Counted from the first letter of the stretch, positions 13,801-25,519 are shown. The stretch: 64,000 nucleotides of DNA from Trifolium pratense (GCF_020283565.1 NC_060060.1:74094353-74158352); one strand, 5' to 3'. A program made the numbers and translations. Notes: generated from the sequence alone by a model not told the origin.

Positions 13801-15909
13801 GTAGGTTGTTCACAGTTTATAGTTCAAGACTTATAGTTTTCTCGCATTTGAGAACAATTCTCAATTTGTACCAATACAGAAACTCCTTTCTGAAAATCTT
13901 GTCCTTCATAAGGACAACTTAATATGTATTGTATTTCGAAATTCTAATTACAAAGATATGTAAGATATTATGACTAAATCATATTTAATTTGGTCTTTAA
14001 TTAAATACGCTCTCTCACTATTTTACTCAAAACAAATGACCCTCGACATTTGATTCGGAAAATCCCGTTGGAAGATTTTCTAGTGAGAATGAGATCCATA
14101 TTTCACTTCGTTTTAAGTCAGCGTTGGGCTGATTACACAAAACTTAGTTATTTAGGTAGGAAACTCCTTTCCAATTGTATCTCATACAACTCTCATATCC
14201 TTTCTATTGGGTGAATAACACTTATTCTAATCCATCACATGGAATGACCCAATACTTGCTTCTAAAGTCATATAATCTTATTATATTTTCTTTAGTTAAG
14301 TTAGACCCATTAAATAGCGATCGGATAAATAAATTACCTCACCGCAACTTATCAATATTGACAATGCACTTCGCGTTGGCAAAACCTACATTGATCGATA
14401 TTGATCTTGAAGGGCGCTATTCGTTGGAAAGCAATAAAACTTAATATTAATTCCTTTGAGGGCTTTTATAATTAATTTGATCTCACCTTACCACGGCTTA
14501 CATACAATGACGTCACTCCATTCATAACATGCATCAACATACATAATATAATAAAATGAAACAGTTATGGCCCATAGCGCATTTGTTCTCCCAAGCCAAT
14601 GAGAGAACCTAATCTAACCTAAAACGATCTATACTTCTCCAAGCATGATCTCCAAGGTTGACCTCCATTGTTCTTCTTCTTCATAATATTACATAATAAT
14701 ATAAAAGAATACTCGTTTTACATACGAGGGAGTGGATGAGAAGAGAATATAGAGAATAGAGATAAGGCACGACACGCAGGCCGTATTTAAAAACCAAATG
14801 CAATAAAATAAATAAACTAAGGCCATAACCGATCATCAAATATAATAATAACAAACAAACTTTATTATTATTAAAGTCTCATAATTAATTAAATCCGGCG
14901 ATTGATCAAATCAGGTAAGTTTGATTCAAATATTTAATTCACAATTAAATATTTCGAATCAAAATTTGCTAAAATAAATAACATTATTTTAAATTAGAAT
15001 TAAATCTTTTGACAATTCTCCAAATATGGAAAATTATTTAATCAAAACCTTTTTGAATAAAATATTTCCAAAATTGGTAATATTATCTTTTAAAACAATT
15101 TTAAAAGATATTTCTAGAGATTTGAAACGATTTCATAATTAAATATATTTGTCAAATATGGAAAATTATTTAATCAAAACCCTTTTGAATAAAATATTTC
15201 CAAAATTGATGATATTATCTTTTAAAACAATTTTAAAAGATATTTCTAGAATTTTGAAACGATTTCAAAATTAAATATATTTATCATCTACTTTTCGCAT
15301 CAACACTTGATACGTTTTGCAAATCCTAATTTTAATGACACAACATTTGTGCAACCCTTTCATGCCGTCAAAATTCCTTATGACCAAATTCAATCCAATT
15401 GATCAACATGTCATTGTTTCACCATACAAATGTCGGATTCCGAAACAAATGAACACGGCTCGCTTTAATTGAATAACTTTCATAATAATTTTAACGAAAT
15501 TACTAACGGTATATCACATACACCATTTTGCATTACGGTTACTTATATCATATATAAGTTTATGGCCGTTCTTGATTGTGTAACCTTAGGACAATTAACA
15601 TATCGCATGCTTCACCATACAAGTGTCGGATTCCGAAGCCGTTTCAATGTTAATTACCCAATTCATACACAAAACTTACATCACATGTAAGTATTGACCG
15701 TTCTTGTTCGTGTAACCTTAGGACAATCAACATATCGCATGCTCCACCATACAAGTGTCGGATTCCGGAGCCGTTTCAATGTTAATCATCCAATTTATAC
15801 ACAAACAACCGTCAAATTTTAATTACTCGATTTTAATCTTTTATTAACTGTTTTAATCATATTAAAACTGAATTCATGAATTTAAACAAACATCAATTCA
15901 TGGTTTCGT
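10861..15909 (-). other. Degenerate internal region of nested element
   Basis: No intact Gag or Pol frame is seen on either strand. A short relic resembling Copia reverse transcriptase is readable near 11995-12060 (minus). Two local duplications are visible: about 130 bp at 15022-15152 and 15156-15285, and about 125 bp at roughly 15567-15690 and 15697-15800 (shared word GTGTCGGATTCCG, with a third trace at 15420). They lie next to the PBS in what would be the leader. Confidence 0.7.
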
Positions 15910-15926
15910 AAGTGGCTCTGATACCA
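15910..15926 (-). promoter_or_regulatory. Primer-binding site of nested element
   Basis: The minus strand reads TGGTATCAGAGCCACTT one base after the LTR end, the standard initiator tRNA-Met site. This fixes the element's orientation as opposite to the Sirevirus. Confidence 0.88.
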
Positions 15927-15927
15927 C

Positions 15928-17468
15928 TGAAGGAAAATTGATACGATAAAAGCAGCGGAATTTTAAAATTTTCCTTTTGTGATCCTTACGAATGGTCATG
16001 AATTGTGTTTAGAGTTTTACCTTTTGGTTCGAAAACTCCCTTTAAATCACGAACGGCTATCGAACACTTCGAATCACGAACAAGGTCACGAACAAGAACC
16101 TCGAACCGTCACGAACAAGGTCACCACCAAGTCACCAACGAATTTGATCACAAGCGTTAAAGGTATAACGCCTCTAGCCAGTCCACACGAACAACAACCT
16201 TCAATGGAGTGCTAGCTCCAATGGTTTGAAGGGTTAGGAGAAAGGAGGCACAAAATAAGGATTAGGGTTTTTCACAAAAACTCTAGAAAGGTGATTAGGG
16301 TTTCTCAAGAGAGGAGAGAACAAAGGCTCATGAGAATGAGTAACAAAAGTGTGTAACCCTTTCTCCTTACCACAAGGGTTCTATTTATAGAACCACTTGC
16401 CATGGCAAAATTACACTAAAGCCCTTTTAACTAAATGGGCTATAGTGGGCGCCATTCTCATGTAAATATGTCTAGTACATATTTGCACCCCCTTCTTGCT
16501 ACATCATACCATATGATGTAATGCTCATTTTAATTACCATAATACCCTTATCATATTTCCTTATTTCTCCAAGGTGCACCGTACCTTACGGTGTTCCAAT
16601 CTCACTAGATTGTTCTTATGTGTGTGACCCTGTAGGTTTCCGTAACATTGACAATTATAATAAATCACTATTTATTACAATAAACAGTGAGCGGTATCTA
16701 GCAACACATCACTGCTACTCAAGTTACGAGAAATTAACATGTGATCTAAACATAACCTCTTGTGATAATATCAGTGTGTATAATTACCCCTTTGCCCTTT
16801 ATGTCTATATTGAACACAAAACATACTTGGTGTCATCTTTGTCCAGTTCAATATTGGGCCCATGACATTTATCCTGTTATGCAGGATTGGCAAATTCCAT
16901 CTAGGTCACTACTGTCCCTCAGCATGCTTTGTGAAGTACCCATCAACTGCCTTTATGGTTATCCTGTTACGGATAACGTTAGATCAGCAACAAAGTACTT
17001 GACTCCACATCTAGGGTACAAAGTGGTTTCAGGTCTAAGGGCGGTTTACACCATTATCACCATGAGAGTAACTTATGACACTTTGCATAACTTTGCATGT
17101 AGTACTCTCATAGCGGGTCAATCCAGTATAAATATTACTCCTAATATTTATACCTACGTCAAGACTTGATAACTCCTTATCCCATGATCCATGAGATGTG
17201 ATCATCAGTCTATCTTCATAATAGTCTTTATGCTTTTAAGGTTATCCCCTTTACCTTAAAGCTCGACTACAGATACTTTAAGAATAGTGTCCTTATGTTT
17301 AATATTATCTCATGATTAAGTCACACTTAATTATTAAACGGACTTTCTATTCTAGGGACTTCATTATTTTGCAACCTTACAAATATAATAAAGAAATGCC
17401 ATATTTATATTCAAACTCCTAAAGCAAATACTATGAAAATAGATTGGCTCTTAGGGCTTACTCCAACA
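15928..17468 (-). repeat. 5' LTR (right copy) of nested element
   Basis: Same length and ends as the left LTR, offset by exactly 6621 bp throughout, so no indel separates the copies. Its right end supplies an ATG at 17433 that happens to run in frame into the Sirevirus Gag-Pol. Confidence 0.92.
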
Positions 17469-17473
17469 GTTTG

Positions 17474-20400
17474 CACATCTGACACTGAATCCTGTGAAGA
17501 AGAACTGACCTTTGATGAACTTGCTGAATCATATAAAAAGCTGTGTCTGAAGAGTGCAGAAGTCTGCAGAGTCTCTGAAGAACAAAAAGAAACAATCACT
17601 AAGTTGGAAACTGAGAGAGCTGCTAATATGTCAAGAATCTCTGAATTCAGTACTAAATGGGAAGATAGTTTAAAGATCATTGAGGAACAGAAGGCAACTA
17701 TCATCAACTTAGAAGCTGACAAGATCAAACAACTGACTGAAATAGCCCATCTAAATGAAGAGGTAACTGAATTAAACTCTCATCTTGAGAATTTAAAGAA
17801 GCATGTTCTTAGGCTATTCAAAGGAAGTGATCTAGATGAAATCCTGGAAACTCTGCCAGTTCCTAGCAAATCCAAAACTGGTATTGGGTATGAATACAAA
17901 AATGTTAATAGGATTATGGATTACAACAAAGAGGGGAAATATATGCCTGAGATAAGGAAACAACCACCTCCAAAAATGCATGACAGGATGTCGCCACACC
18001 TGTCTCCTAGACAGCAGAGACAAGTGTTGCCACATGTGGCACCACATCAGCAAAGATGGCAGAGACCTAGGTTTATACCTAGACCAAGAAACAGGTACCA
18101 TTCATGGAGATGTCATCACTGTGGAAGAAAGGGGCACATAAGGCCTTATTGCTACAAACTGTATGGTTATCCAAGTGAAACTCCACAAGAATCTGATCAA
18201 ACCATCACAAAGATGGAATGGAAGCAAAAAGATGATACAACAAATACCAAGGAGTATACAGCTGGAAGCAGTGGGAAAAGTTTGATTGCTCATACATCTC
18301 TCAGAGCATCATCAAAAGAAGATTGGTACTTTGATAGTGGTTGTTCCAGACACATGACTGGTGTTGAAAAGTATTTGAAAGAGGTAAAATCCTATGCCAC
18401 AAGCTTTGTGACATTTGGAGATGGAGCAAAGGGGGAAATCAAAGGTATTGGAAGACTTATTGACCATGGTCTACCAAAACTTGAAAATGTTCTCCTTGTA
18501 AAAGGACTAACTGCCAATCTAATCAGTATAAGCCAACTATGTGATCAAGGCATGAAAGTCAACTTTACAAAAAATGAATGTCTGGTCAGCAATAATGAAG
18601 GAGACATCCTTATGAGGGGTGTTAGATCAAAAGACAACTGCTACTTGTGGATCCCTTTTGAAGAAGGTAATGTATCTACATGTCTCTTAACTAAAAATGA
18701 AGAGGTTAAGCTGTGGCATCAAAAATTAGGACACCTTAACCTGAAGAGCATGAAGAGAGTCATATCAGAAGAAGCTGTCAGAGGACTACCAATCTTACAG
18801 ATACAGGAAGGCAATATCTGTGGTGAATGTCAGATTGGGAAGCAAACCAAAGTGTCGCACCAAAAGTTGCAACACTTGTCCACCTCTAGAGTTCTTGAGT
18901 TACTACATATGGATCTGATGGGTCCCATACAAGTGGAGAGTCTTGGAGGTAAGAAATATGTTCTTGTTATTGTTGATGACTTCTCTAGGTATACTTGGGT
19001 GAATTTCATTAGGGAAAAATCTGAGACTTTTGAAGAATTCAAAAATCTTTGTATACAACTTCAAAAAGAGAAAGACTGTGGTATTGTAAGAATCAGAAGT
19101 GACCATGGTAAGGAATTTGAAAACTCTAAATTTGCTGATTTCTGTGCTGCTGAAGGAATAATTCATGAATTTTCTTCACCAATTACACCTCAACAAAATG
19201 GTGTGGTTGAGAGAAAGAATAGAACCTTACAGGAATCTGCTAGAGTAATGTTGCATGCCAAAAATGTTCCTTACAAGTTCTGGGCTGAAGCCATGAATAC
19301 AGCATGTTACATTCACAATAGAGTAACATTAAGGAAAGGTACTGCTACAACATTGTATGAACTATGGAAGAATAGGAAGCCTACTGTGAAGTACTTCCAT
19401 GTGTTTGGGTCAAAATGTTATATTCTGGCAGATAGAGAACCTAGGAGAAAATTGGATCCCAAAAATGATGAGGGGATATTTTTAGGTTACTCAACCAACA
19501 GCAGAGCATACAGGGTTTTTAACTCCAGAACAAGAACTATGATGGAATCAATTAATGTTGTTGTTGATGACAGTGATACAACAAGTGCAGATCCAGCTGA
19601 AGAGACAGATGTCATAACACCTGTCCCAACACCTGATGATGATCAAACTGAACCTGAACCTGATCAACATTCTGAGTCTACTACAGAGGTTCCTAGACCA
19701 AACAAGGGACCATCTACTAGAACACAGAAGAATCATCCTCTGGAACTTGTCATTGGAAATCCAAATCAAGGAATTGCAACAAGAAGATCAAAAGAAGCAA
19801 TTTCCAATTCATGCTTCATATCAAAGATTGAACCAAAGAATGTTAAAGAAGCTTTGACTGATGAATACTGGATCAATGCTATGCAGGAGGAACTAACTCA
19901 GTTCAAAAGAAGTGAGGTATGGGATCTAGTACCTAGACCAGATGGTATAAATGTTATTGGTACAAAGTGGGTGTACAAGAACAAAACTGATGAAAATGGT
20001 GATATTACTAGAAATAAAGCCAGACTTGTAGCACAAGGATACACCCAGATAGAAGGAGTAGATTTTGATGAGACTTTTGCTCCAGTTGCTCGCTTGGAGT
20101 CCATAAGATTACTCTTGGCTGTGGCATGCATTTTGAAATTCAAGCTATATCAAATGGATGTAAAAAGTGCATTCCTAAATGGCTATCTAAATGAAGAGGT
20201 ATATGTTGAGCAACCAAAAGGGTTTGTAGATCCAAGCTTTCCTAACCATGTTTACAAACTAAAGAAAGCACTTTATGGATTGAAACAAGCTCCTAGAGCA
20301 TGGTATGAAAGATTGACTGAATTTCTTGTCAGCCATGGATACAAGAAGGGTGGTAATGATAAAACCCTGTTTGTAAGAGAAGAAAAAGGGAAGCTAATGA

Positions 20401-21362
20401 TAGCTCAGATATATGTGGATGATATTGTATTTGGTGGAATGTCGCGACAAATGGTGGAACATTTTGTGCATCAAATGCAATCTGAATTTGAAATGAGTCT
20501 TGTAGGTGAGCTAACTTATTTTTTAGGTCTTCAGGTCAAACAAATGGAAGACACTATATTTATCTCTCAAGAAAAATATGCAAGAAACATTGTGAAGAAA
20601 TTTGGTATGGAAGGTGGCAGTCACAAAAGGACACCTGCACCTACACACTTGAAGCTCACCAAAGATGAGAAAGGGGTTGATGTGGATCAAAGTCTCTATA
20701 GAAGTATGATTGGGAGCTTACTATATCTCACAGCTAGCAGGCCTGATATCATGTTTGCAGTTGGTGTTTGTGCTAGATACCAATCTGAGCCTAAGATGAG
20801 TCATTTGACTCAAGTAAAGAGGATCTTCAAATATGTCAATGGCACATGTGGCTATGGAATTCTATACTCTCATGGTAATGATTCTACCTTAATTGGATAT
20901 TGTGATGCAGATTGGGCTGGAAGTGCTGATGATAGAAAGAGCACCTCTGGTGCATGTTTCTTCTTGGGAAACAATCTAGTATCATGGTTTAGTAAGAAGC
21001 AAAATAGTGTGTCTCTATCAACAGCTGAGGCAGAATATATAGCAGCTGGAAGTAGTTGCTCTCAATTGTTATGGATGAGACAAATGTTGAAAGAGTATAG
21101 TGTGGAGCAAGATGTCATGACACTCTACTGTGACAATCTTAGTGCTATAAACATTTCTAAAAATCCTATTCAACATAGTAGGACTAAGCACATTGACATA
21201 CGTCATCATTTTATAAGAGAGCTTGTAGAAGAAAAAATTGTTACACTTGAGCACATTGCATCTGAAGAACAGTTAGCAGACATTTTTACTAAAGCTTTGG
21301 ACGCAAGTCAATTTGAAAAATTGAGAGGCAAATTGGGAATTTGCCTTTTTGAAAATCAATAG
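17474..21362 (+). CDS. pol: Sirevirus Gag C-terminus and Pol (protease, integrase, reverse transcriptase, RNase H)
   Basis: Continues the Gag frame from 9306; the two parts total 1646 codons including the stop. In order: a predicted coiled coil (about 17500-17820), a second zinc knuckle [14 protein letters not shown] at 18111, and an aspartic protease DSG (18334, [13 protein letters not shown]). The integrase follows with its HHCC zinc finger (HQKLGH..CGEC) and DDE core ([29 protein letters not shown]). The reverse transcriptase has YVDDIVFG at about 20412, and RNase H ends with YCDADWAG and [11 protein letters not shown]. All core motifs look intact. The frame ends at UAG 21360-21362 in a leaky context. 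The nested insertion separates it from its promoter and N-terminus, so this copy should be inactive. Confidence 0.95.
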
Positions 21363-21368
21363 CAGTTA
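21357..21368 (+). promoter_or_regulatory. Probable stop-codon readthrough site between pol and env-like ORF
   Basis: The sequence is CAA UAG CAG UUA. This fits the UAG-CAR-YYA context of tobamovirus-type readthrough. The downstream ORF is in the same frame with no other stop between. Soybean SIRE1 has been reported to express its envelope-like protein by stop-codon suppression, so the same mechanism is inferred here. Confidence 0.75.
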
Positions 21369-23648
21369 CTGCTTGGAGAGCGTGCAGCAGTTAATTTCTC
21401 TCTCCCACTCTTGGTGCACGCTAACTTAAGGGAGTTATTATTGGTTTTACAAAACCAACCTATCTTCACGCAAACTTCTCATCTTCTTTTCTCTCTCACG
21501 CAAGTCAACTCAACTTCCACTTTGTATTTGCTCAGAGAACGTTCAACTTCCATCTTCTTCAATCACAAAATTCACCTCTGTTCACTCATCATGTCTGACT
21601 CGGCCAAATCTTCACCAACAAAGACAGATGCTGTACCATCACCACAAATGGCGATAAATGCTGTTCCTCTAACCACCATACCTTCCACAAGTCCAACGAT
21701 GAGGAGAAAATCAGTTGCGAAGAAGGAAAAATTATCACAAACGAGCATAAATCCTTCATCTCCCTCCTCTTCAATTAAGAAAACGAAGAAGAAGAGCAAG
21801 AAATCGCGAACTGAATCGAGAAGAAGTTTTACAATGTCTGAACTGCATGTTGATCCACTTCCATCGAGTGGTGTTGCTACTCCTGTCGTAAAAGCGGCAG
21901 AGGTTAATGTCGACGCATCTGGTAAGAATTCTCTTAATCAAAACCTTAATATTCCAAATCCTGGTGAAACCCTAGGTGTAGAGACCCCTGAGATGTCTGG
22001 AAATTTGGGGAAAAGTGTTCCTAACTCCCCTGTTGCTGTTGATGATAATATTGGTGCTTCTACTGAGACCAATAATGATGTTGCTGATGAGTCCATTAAG
22101 AAAACTGCTCCTGAGACTCATGTTGCGCCAAGTGTTGCAACACATGGCGCTACGCCAAATGTGGTGCCAGATGTTACCACATCTTTGGCACAAGAAAACC
22201 TTGTGGACTATTCTGAATCTGATGAGAGTCCCCCACCTAAAGCTACTGATAAAGAAACTGTTCCTGATAACGCTGTGAATGATAATCCAGAGGTTATACT
22301 TGTTAATGAAACTACTACCAGTGATAAGGCTGTCCCTACAAACTCTGAGGCTAGTGTGGCTAGGAGGACTAGAAGTAGAGTTAATAAAGGTGTAGAGACT
22401 GCTAGTACACCTGTCCAAACACCCAAACCCTCTAAGGCTGGAAAGGGTACTGGTAAAAAGTCTGTGTATGGACCTCCAAAACCTGTCAGTAAAGTGGTCC
22501 CTAGGTCAGAGACCAAGAAAAGAAAAGCTCCTCCAACTAGTGATTCTGATTTTGAACCAGAGACAGATGTTGCTGCATCTGGCAGCACATCTAGGAAAAG
22601 TGTAGGAAGGAAGAAGGTTCCTCAATCTGTTCCATCTGCTCCATTAGATAATGTTTCATTTCATCTGGAAAATGGGTCTGCAAGGTGGAAGTTTGTATAT
22701 CATAGAAGGTTAGCTCTGGAAAGAAATTTGAAAGCTGATATTCTTGAATGTCCTAGTGTTGTAGAAGCTCTTGAGTATGCAGGTCTGATGAAAACTGTGG
22801 TTGGTTTGGACAAGTGCTTTGACAGGCTTGTTAAGGAATTTTTGATTAATGTTGCTGAAAACTGTAATGATCCAAGAAGTCCTGAATATAGGCAAGTGTT
22901 TGTACGTGGAAAGTGTGTCAGTTTCTCACCGATTGTGATTAATCAATATCTCCAAAGAAGCTCTGATGAAGTGGCTCCTCTGAAAGCCACAGATAATGAA
23001 ATCTGCAAGGTCCTCACTGGTGGAAAAATTAAAGTGTGGCCAAGCAAGGCAAAGTTGTCTGCAACTTCCCTCTCACCATTCTATGCTGTTTTAAATAGGA
23101 TTGCTGCCCATAATTGGGTTCCAACCACCCACTCAGGTGATATTGCAAGAGGATTGGGTAAGTTCATTTATGCTGTGGGTACAAAGGCCAATTTTGACTA
23201 TGGAGCTTATTTCTTTCAAGAAACCTTAAGCCATGCTCTGACATATGCTGTTGAGAAACCAGTTGCTTTTCCCACTCTGCTATGCAACATTATGCTTGAA
23301 CAACACCCAGATATACTAAGAAGTTCTGATGTTCCTTGCAAAAGGAAAGGGGTGTTGGTGATTGAGCAGAGGCTGCTGGATGGGACAAAGGTTGCAGCAG
23401 GTGTTGGCACATCTGTCCAGGCTGGTGTACTTTCAAGGAAACAGATGATTGCTGATCTTACTGAAACTAGCAGAGCTCTTGAGGCCAGGAAGCTGAAAAT
23501 AGACCGTGTGATTGAGGCACTCAAGGCTGAGGAAGCTGCTGAGATGGCTGAGGGTGAGCCAAATGGACAAGAAGGAGAAGAGGCTAGTGAGTCTGAGGAT
23601 GGTTCTGAGGATGTGATGGAGGACTCTGATGAAAGTTCTTCAATCTGA
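21363..23648 (+). CDS. Sirevirus envelope-like ORF (probable Pol readthrough extension)
   Basis: The frame is open from just after the pol UAG to a stop at 23646-23648. The first ATG is at 21591 (MSDSAKSSPTKTD), which would give about 685 aa; readthrough would add about 76 residues ahead of it. The first two thirds are low complexity (Ser, Thr, Pro, Lys) with basic clusters such as KKTKKKSKKSR. A globular core follows (about 22660-23330; SARWKFVYHRRLALE, NWVPTTHSGDIARGLGKFIY) and resembles the 'putative plant transposon protein' domain found in such elements. It ends in a predicted coiled coil and a strongly acidic tail. I see no clear transmembrane span, so 'envelope' is positional; its role is unknown. 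Confidence 0.8.
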   Translation, partial: QLLLGERAAVNFSLPLLVHANLRELLLVLQNQPIFTQTSHLLFSLTQVNSTSTLYLLRERSTSIFFNHKIHLCSLIMSDSAKSSPTKTDAVPSPQMAINAVPLTTIPSTSPTMRRKSVAKKEKLSQTSINPSSPSSSIKKTKKKSKKSRTESRRSFTMSELHVDPLPSSGVATPVVKAAEVNVDASGKNSLNQNLNIPNPGETLGVETPEMSGNLGKSVPNSPVAVDDNIGASTETNNDVADESIKKTAPETHVAPSVATHGATPNVVPDVTTSLAQENLVDYSESDESPPPKATDKETVPDNAVNDNPEVILVNETTTSDKAVPTNSEASVARRTRSRVNKGVETASTPVQTPKPSKAGKGTGKKSVYGPPKPVSKVVPRSETKKRKAPPTSDSDFEPETDVAASGSTSRKSVGRKKVPQSVPSAPLDNVSFHLENGSARWKFVYHRRLALERNLKADILECPSVVEALEYAGLMKTVVGLDKCFDRLVKEFLINVAENCNDPRSPEYRQVFVRGKCVSFSPIVINQYLQRSSDEVAPLKATDNEICKVLTGGKIKVWPSKAKLSATSLSPFYAVLNRIAAHNWVPTTHSGDIARGLGKFIYAVGTKANFDYGAYFFQETLSHALTYAVEKPVAFPTLLCNIMLEQHPDILRSSDVPCKRKGVLVIEQRLLDGTKVAAGVGTSVQAGVLSRKQMIADLTETSRALEARKLKIDRVIEALKAEEAAEMAEGEPNGQEGEEASESEDGSEDVMEDSDESSSI

Positions 23649-23837
23649 TTTCTGATGTTTCCTTATATTTGTTTCTGATGTACTTTTGTTGTTTTTCTTG
23701 GTGTTTCTTTTATGGGCAAGGCCCTGAATTTCTAGCACCTGTGTGTGCTCTATGGTCTGTAATAACTGCACACTGATATTCTCTATGCTCTGGTACACTA
23801 CGATTTCCTATTCATGATGTTTGTCTAAATTGTGGCT

Positions 23838-24471
23838 AAAAAGGGGGAGTAGTGTGTGTGTGGGACAAGTGTGGTGACAGATGTTCTCACATCTGGTGAC
23901 TGTTCTATTTTTGCATGAATTGTTCGTATGCTCGTATTGAGGGGGAGTGTAAGTAATATGCATGTACTGAGGGGGAGTAGTGAATATTCTTTCTCTATCT
24001 GGTGTGTGTATGCATGAATTCAGGGGGAGTGTGAGTGAAATTATCTCTTGGTCGCCTGAATGTGTTTGATGACAAATGTTGTGCCAAGTGTTATGGCACC
24101 TGACTATTGAGTCCACTATCCACTATGACTGAGAATTTATTTTTCTCAGATGTTTATGGGAATTTATTTTTCCCTGTTGTTCTTATACTGAAGGAATGCG
24201 CCTTAAACTATTAGGAGTTTATTTCTCCTACTTCTTAGCATCTACTATTGGGAGTTTATTTCTCCCTTGTGTTGTTCCATGAGGCTAGTTGTGTTTTATT
24301 CCGCTGTTGCATTGCCTCTGATGCTACTTGACTATCTTGGAAGTAGTTTTTATTATGTGTTACTTTCTTTCCTAGTTGTGTGATCATGTTGACTCGAAGG
24401 AAAGGTAATACTGTATCTCTCTATATACTGGTCTAATATTGTTTTAGCCAAAATTTGCCAAAGGGGGAGAT
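23838..24471 (+). promoter_or_regulatory. Cluster of polypurine tracts upstream of the 3' LTR
   Basis: AGGGGGAG-type tracts occur at about 23838-23850, 23938-23948, 23969-23980 and 24022-24030. The main one, AAAGGGGGAGAT, directly abuts the LTR at 24460-24471. Repeated PPTs are a known Sirevirus trait. The interval also carries two clusters of the CAAGTGTTG-like motif (23862-23905 and 24065-24112). Confidence 0.85.
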
Positions 24472-25514
24472 TGTTGGGTTTTTGTATGTTGGCTACATTT
24501 TGCAAAAACATATTTTAGCCAAGTGTTGAGACAAGTGTGCTGACCCCAAGTGTTGTGACAAATGTTGTGACACTTTGGAACAACACCTGACTCTGTTCCT
24601 GCGCGCGCCAGCTAAGGTGTTATTATTTTCTACGCAATCTTTTGAAGATCTGTTTGAAGAATTTGTTCAAGGTTTCTTACAGAGGAAGGCGCACGTGTTT
24701 AATGTGTTTCATGAGGCAGCTAAACCATAGTTTTATTTTCCAAAGGAATTATATTTTTGGAAAATATATTTTTGCGGTTTCAAAAATATAACTATTGTTT
24801 TCAAAAATATATCACTGCTGCCGCAATTCTAGAAGCCCTAATTTTGTCTTGAAGCCCAAGTCGTTCTACTACTATAAATACGAAGGCAAGCATATGGTTT
24901 CAAGCATCTAAAATCGTGTTCTTACAAAGCGTGTGTTTTAGGGATTTTAGAGTGTTAATTGTGAGCCTATCTTGTGTCTCATTGATGCAAGCTTAGGACC
25001 TGAGTGTTATTGAGTTGTAAGTGTGAACTTCTCCTAAGCTTTGAAGTACGGAGATTGTTCTATTGTGTTGTGTGGTTTACTCGCAAGCTTTTAAGCAAGA
25101 GTGAATCCTAGTTTCTTAGGAGTGTGTCTCCACCTGTTGTGATTGTGAAATTGAATAGCAGCGCTGTCTGTGTTGCTAAGGTGGGAATTGGGACGGGGTC
25201 TCATATCTAGGAGTTCCTAGGTAGAAGGGTCATTGGGTAGTGATTAAGTGAGAAGTTGTAAACGGGTGAGTTTAGCTTCGAAGTAATACTGCTGATAGTG
25301 GACTTCATTCCTGGATTGGTATCCCCCAGAGTAGGCTTTAGGCTGAACTGGGTTAACAACTCTCGTGTGTTATTTACTTTACTGTTTGTATCGTTTTATG
25401 TTATTTACTCTGTTTATAGACAAGTGTTGGCGCACCTGTGACAACATCTGTCTACAACAGACAAGTGTTGCTACATCTTGAGCAACACCTGTCCACTGTG
25501 TGCCAGGAATTTCA
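24472..25514 (+). repeat. 3' LTR of the Sirevirus
   Basis: Same length and ends as the 5' LTR. The TATA box copy is at 24873-24880. It is followed by the target duplication CTAAT at 25515-25519. Confidence 0.95.
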
Positions 25515-25519
25515 CTAAT

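Larger units (their letters stand above)
9307..17468 (-). mobile_element. Nested Ty1/copia-type element, non-autonomous, inserted in the Sirevirus gag
   Basis: LTRs of 1541 bp at 9307-10847 and 15928-17468 are the same length and look identical. The target duplication is GTTTG (9302-9306 and 17469-17473). The minus orientation is set by a tRNA-Met PBS beside the right LTR and a polypurine tract beside the left LTR, so the right copy is its 5' LTR. The internal 5080 bp have no long ORF on the minus strand. One relic, on the minus strand about 11995-12060, reads DYEKWLNAMKS, which resembles the start of the Copia reverse transcriptase domain. So the element looks like a decayed Copia copy that was still mobilised recently by proteins supplied in trans. 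Confidence 0.9.
7145..25514 (+). mobile_element. Sirevirus (SIRE1/Maximus-type Ty1-copia retrotransposon), complete but split by a nested element
   Basis: Both LTRs are 1043 bp (7145-8187 and 24472-25514), start TGTTGGG and end TTTCA, and I saw no difference between them. The 5-bp target duplication CTAAT flanks the element (7140-7144 and 25515-25519). Internal order is PBS, gag with two CCHC knuckles, protease, integrase, reverse transcriptase and RNase H, a UAG, an in-frame envelope-like ORF, then several polypurine tracts before the 3' LTR. An env-like ORF plus multiple PPTs is the known Sirevirus signature. Without the nested 8162-bp element and its 5-bp target duplication it would be about 10.2 kb. 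Apparently identical LTRs imply recent insertion. Confidence 0.95.

Noticed and set aside
22015..22588. Overlapping ORFs on both strands over the env-like gene
   Set aside because: They are shadows of the low-complexity Ser/Thr/Pro/Val-rich coding sequence and lack any family resemblance.
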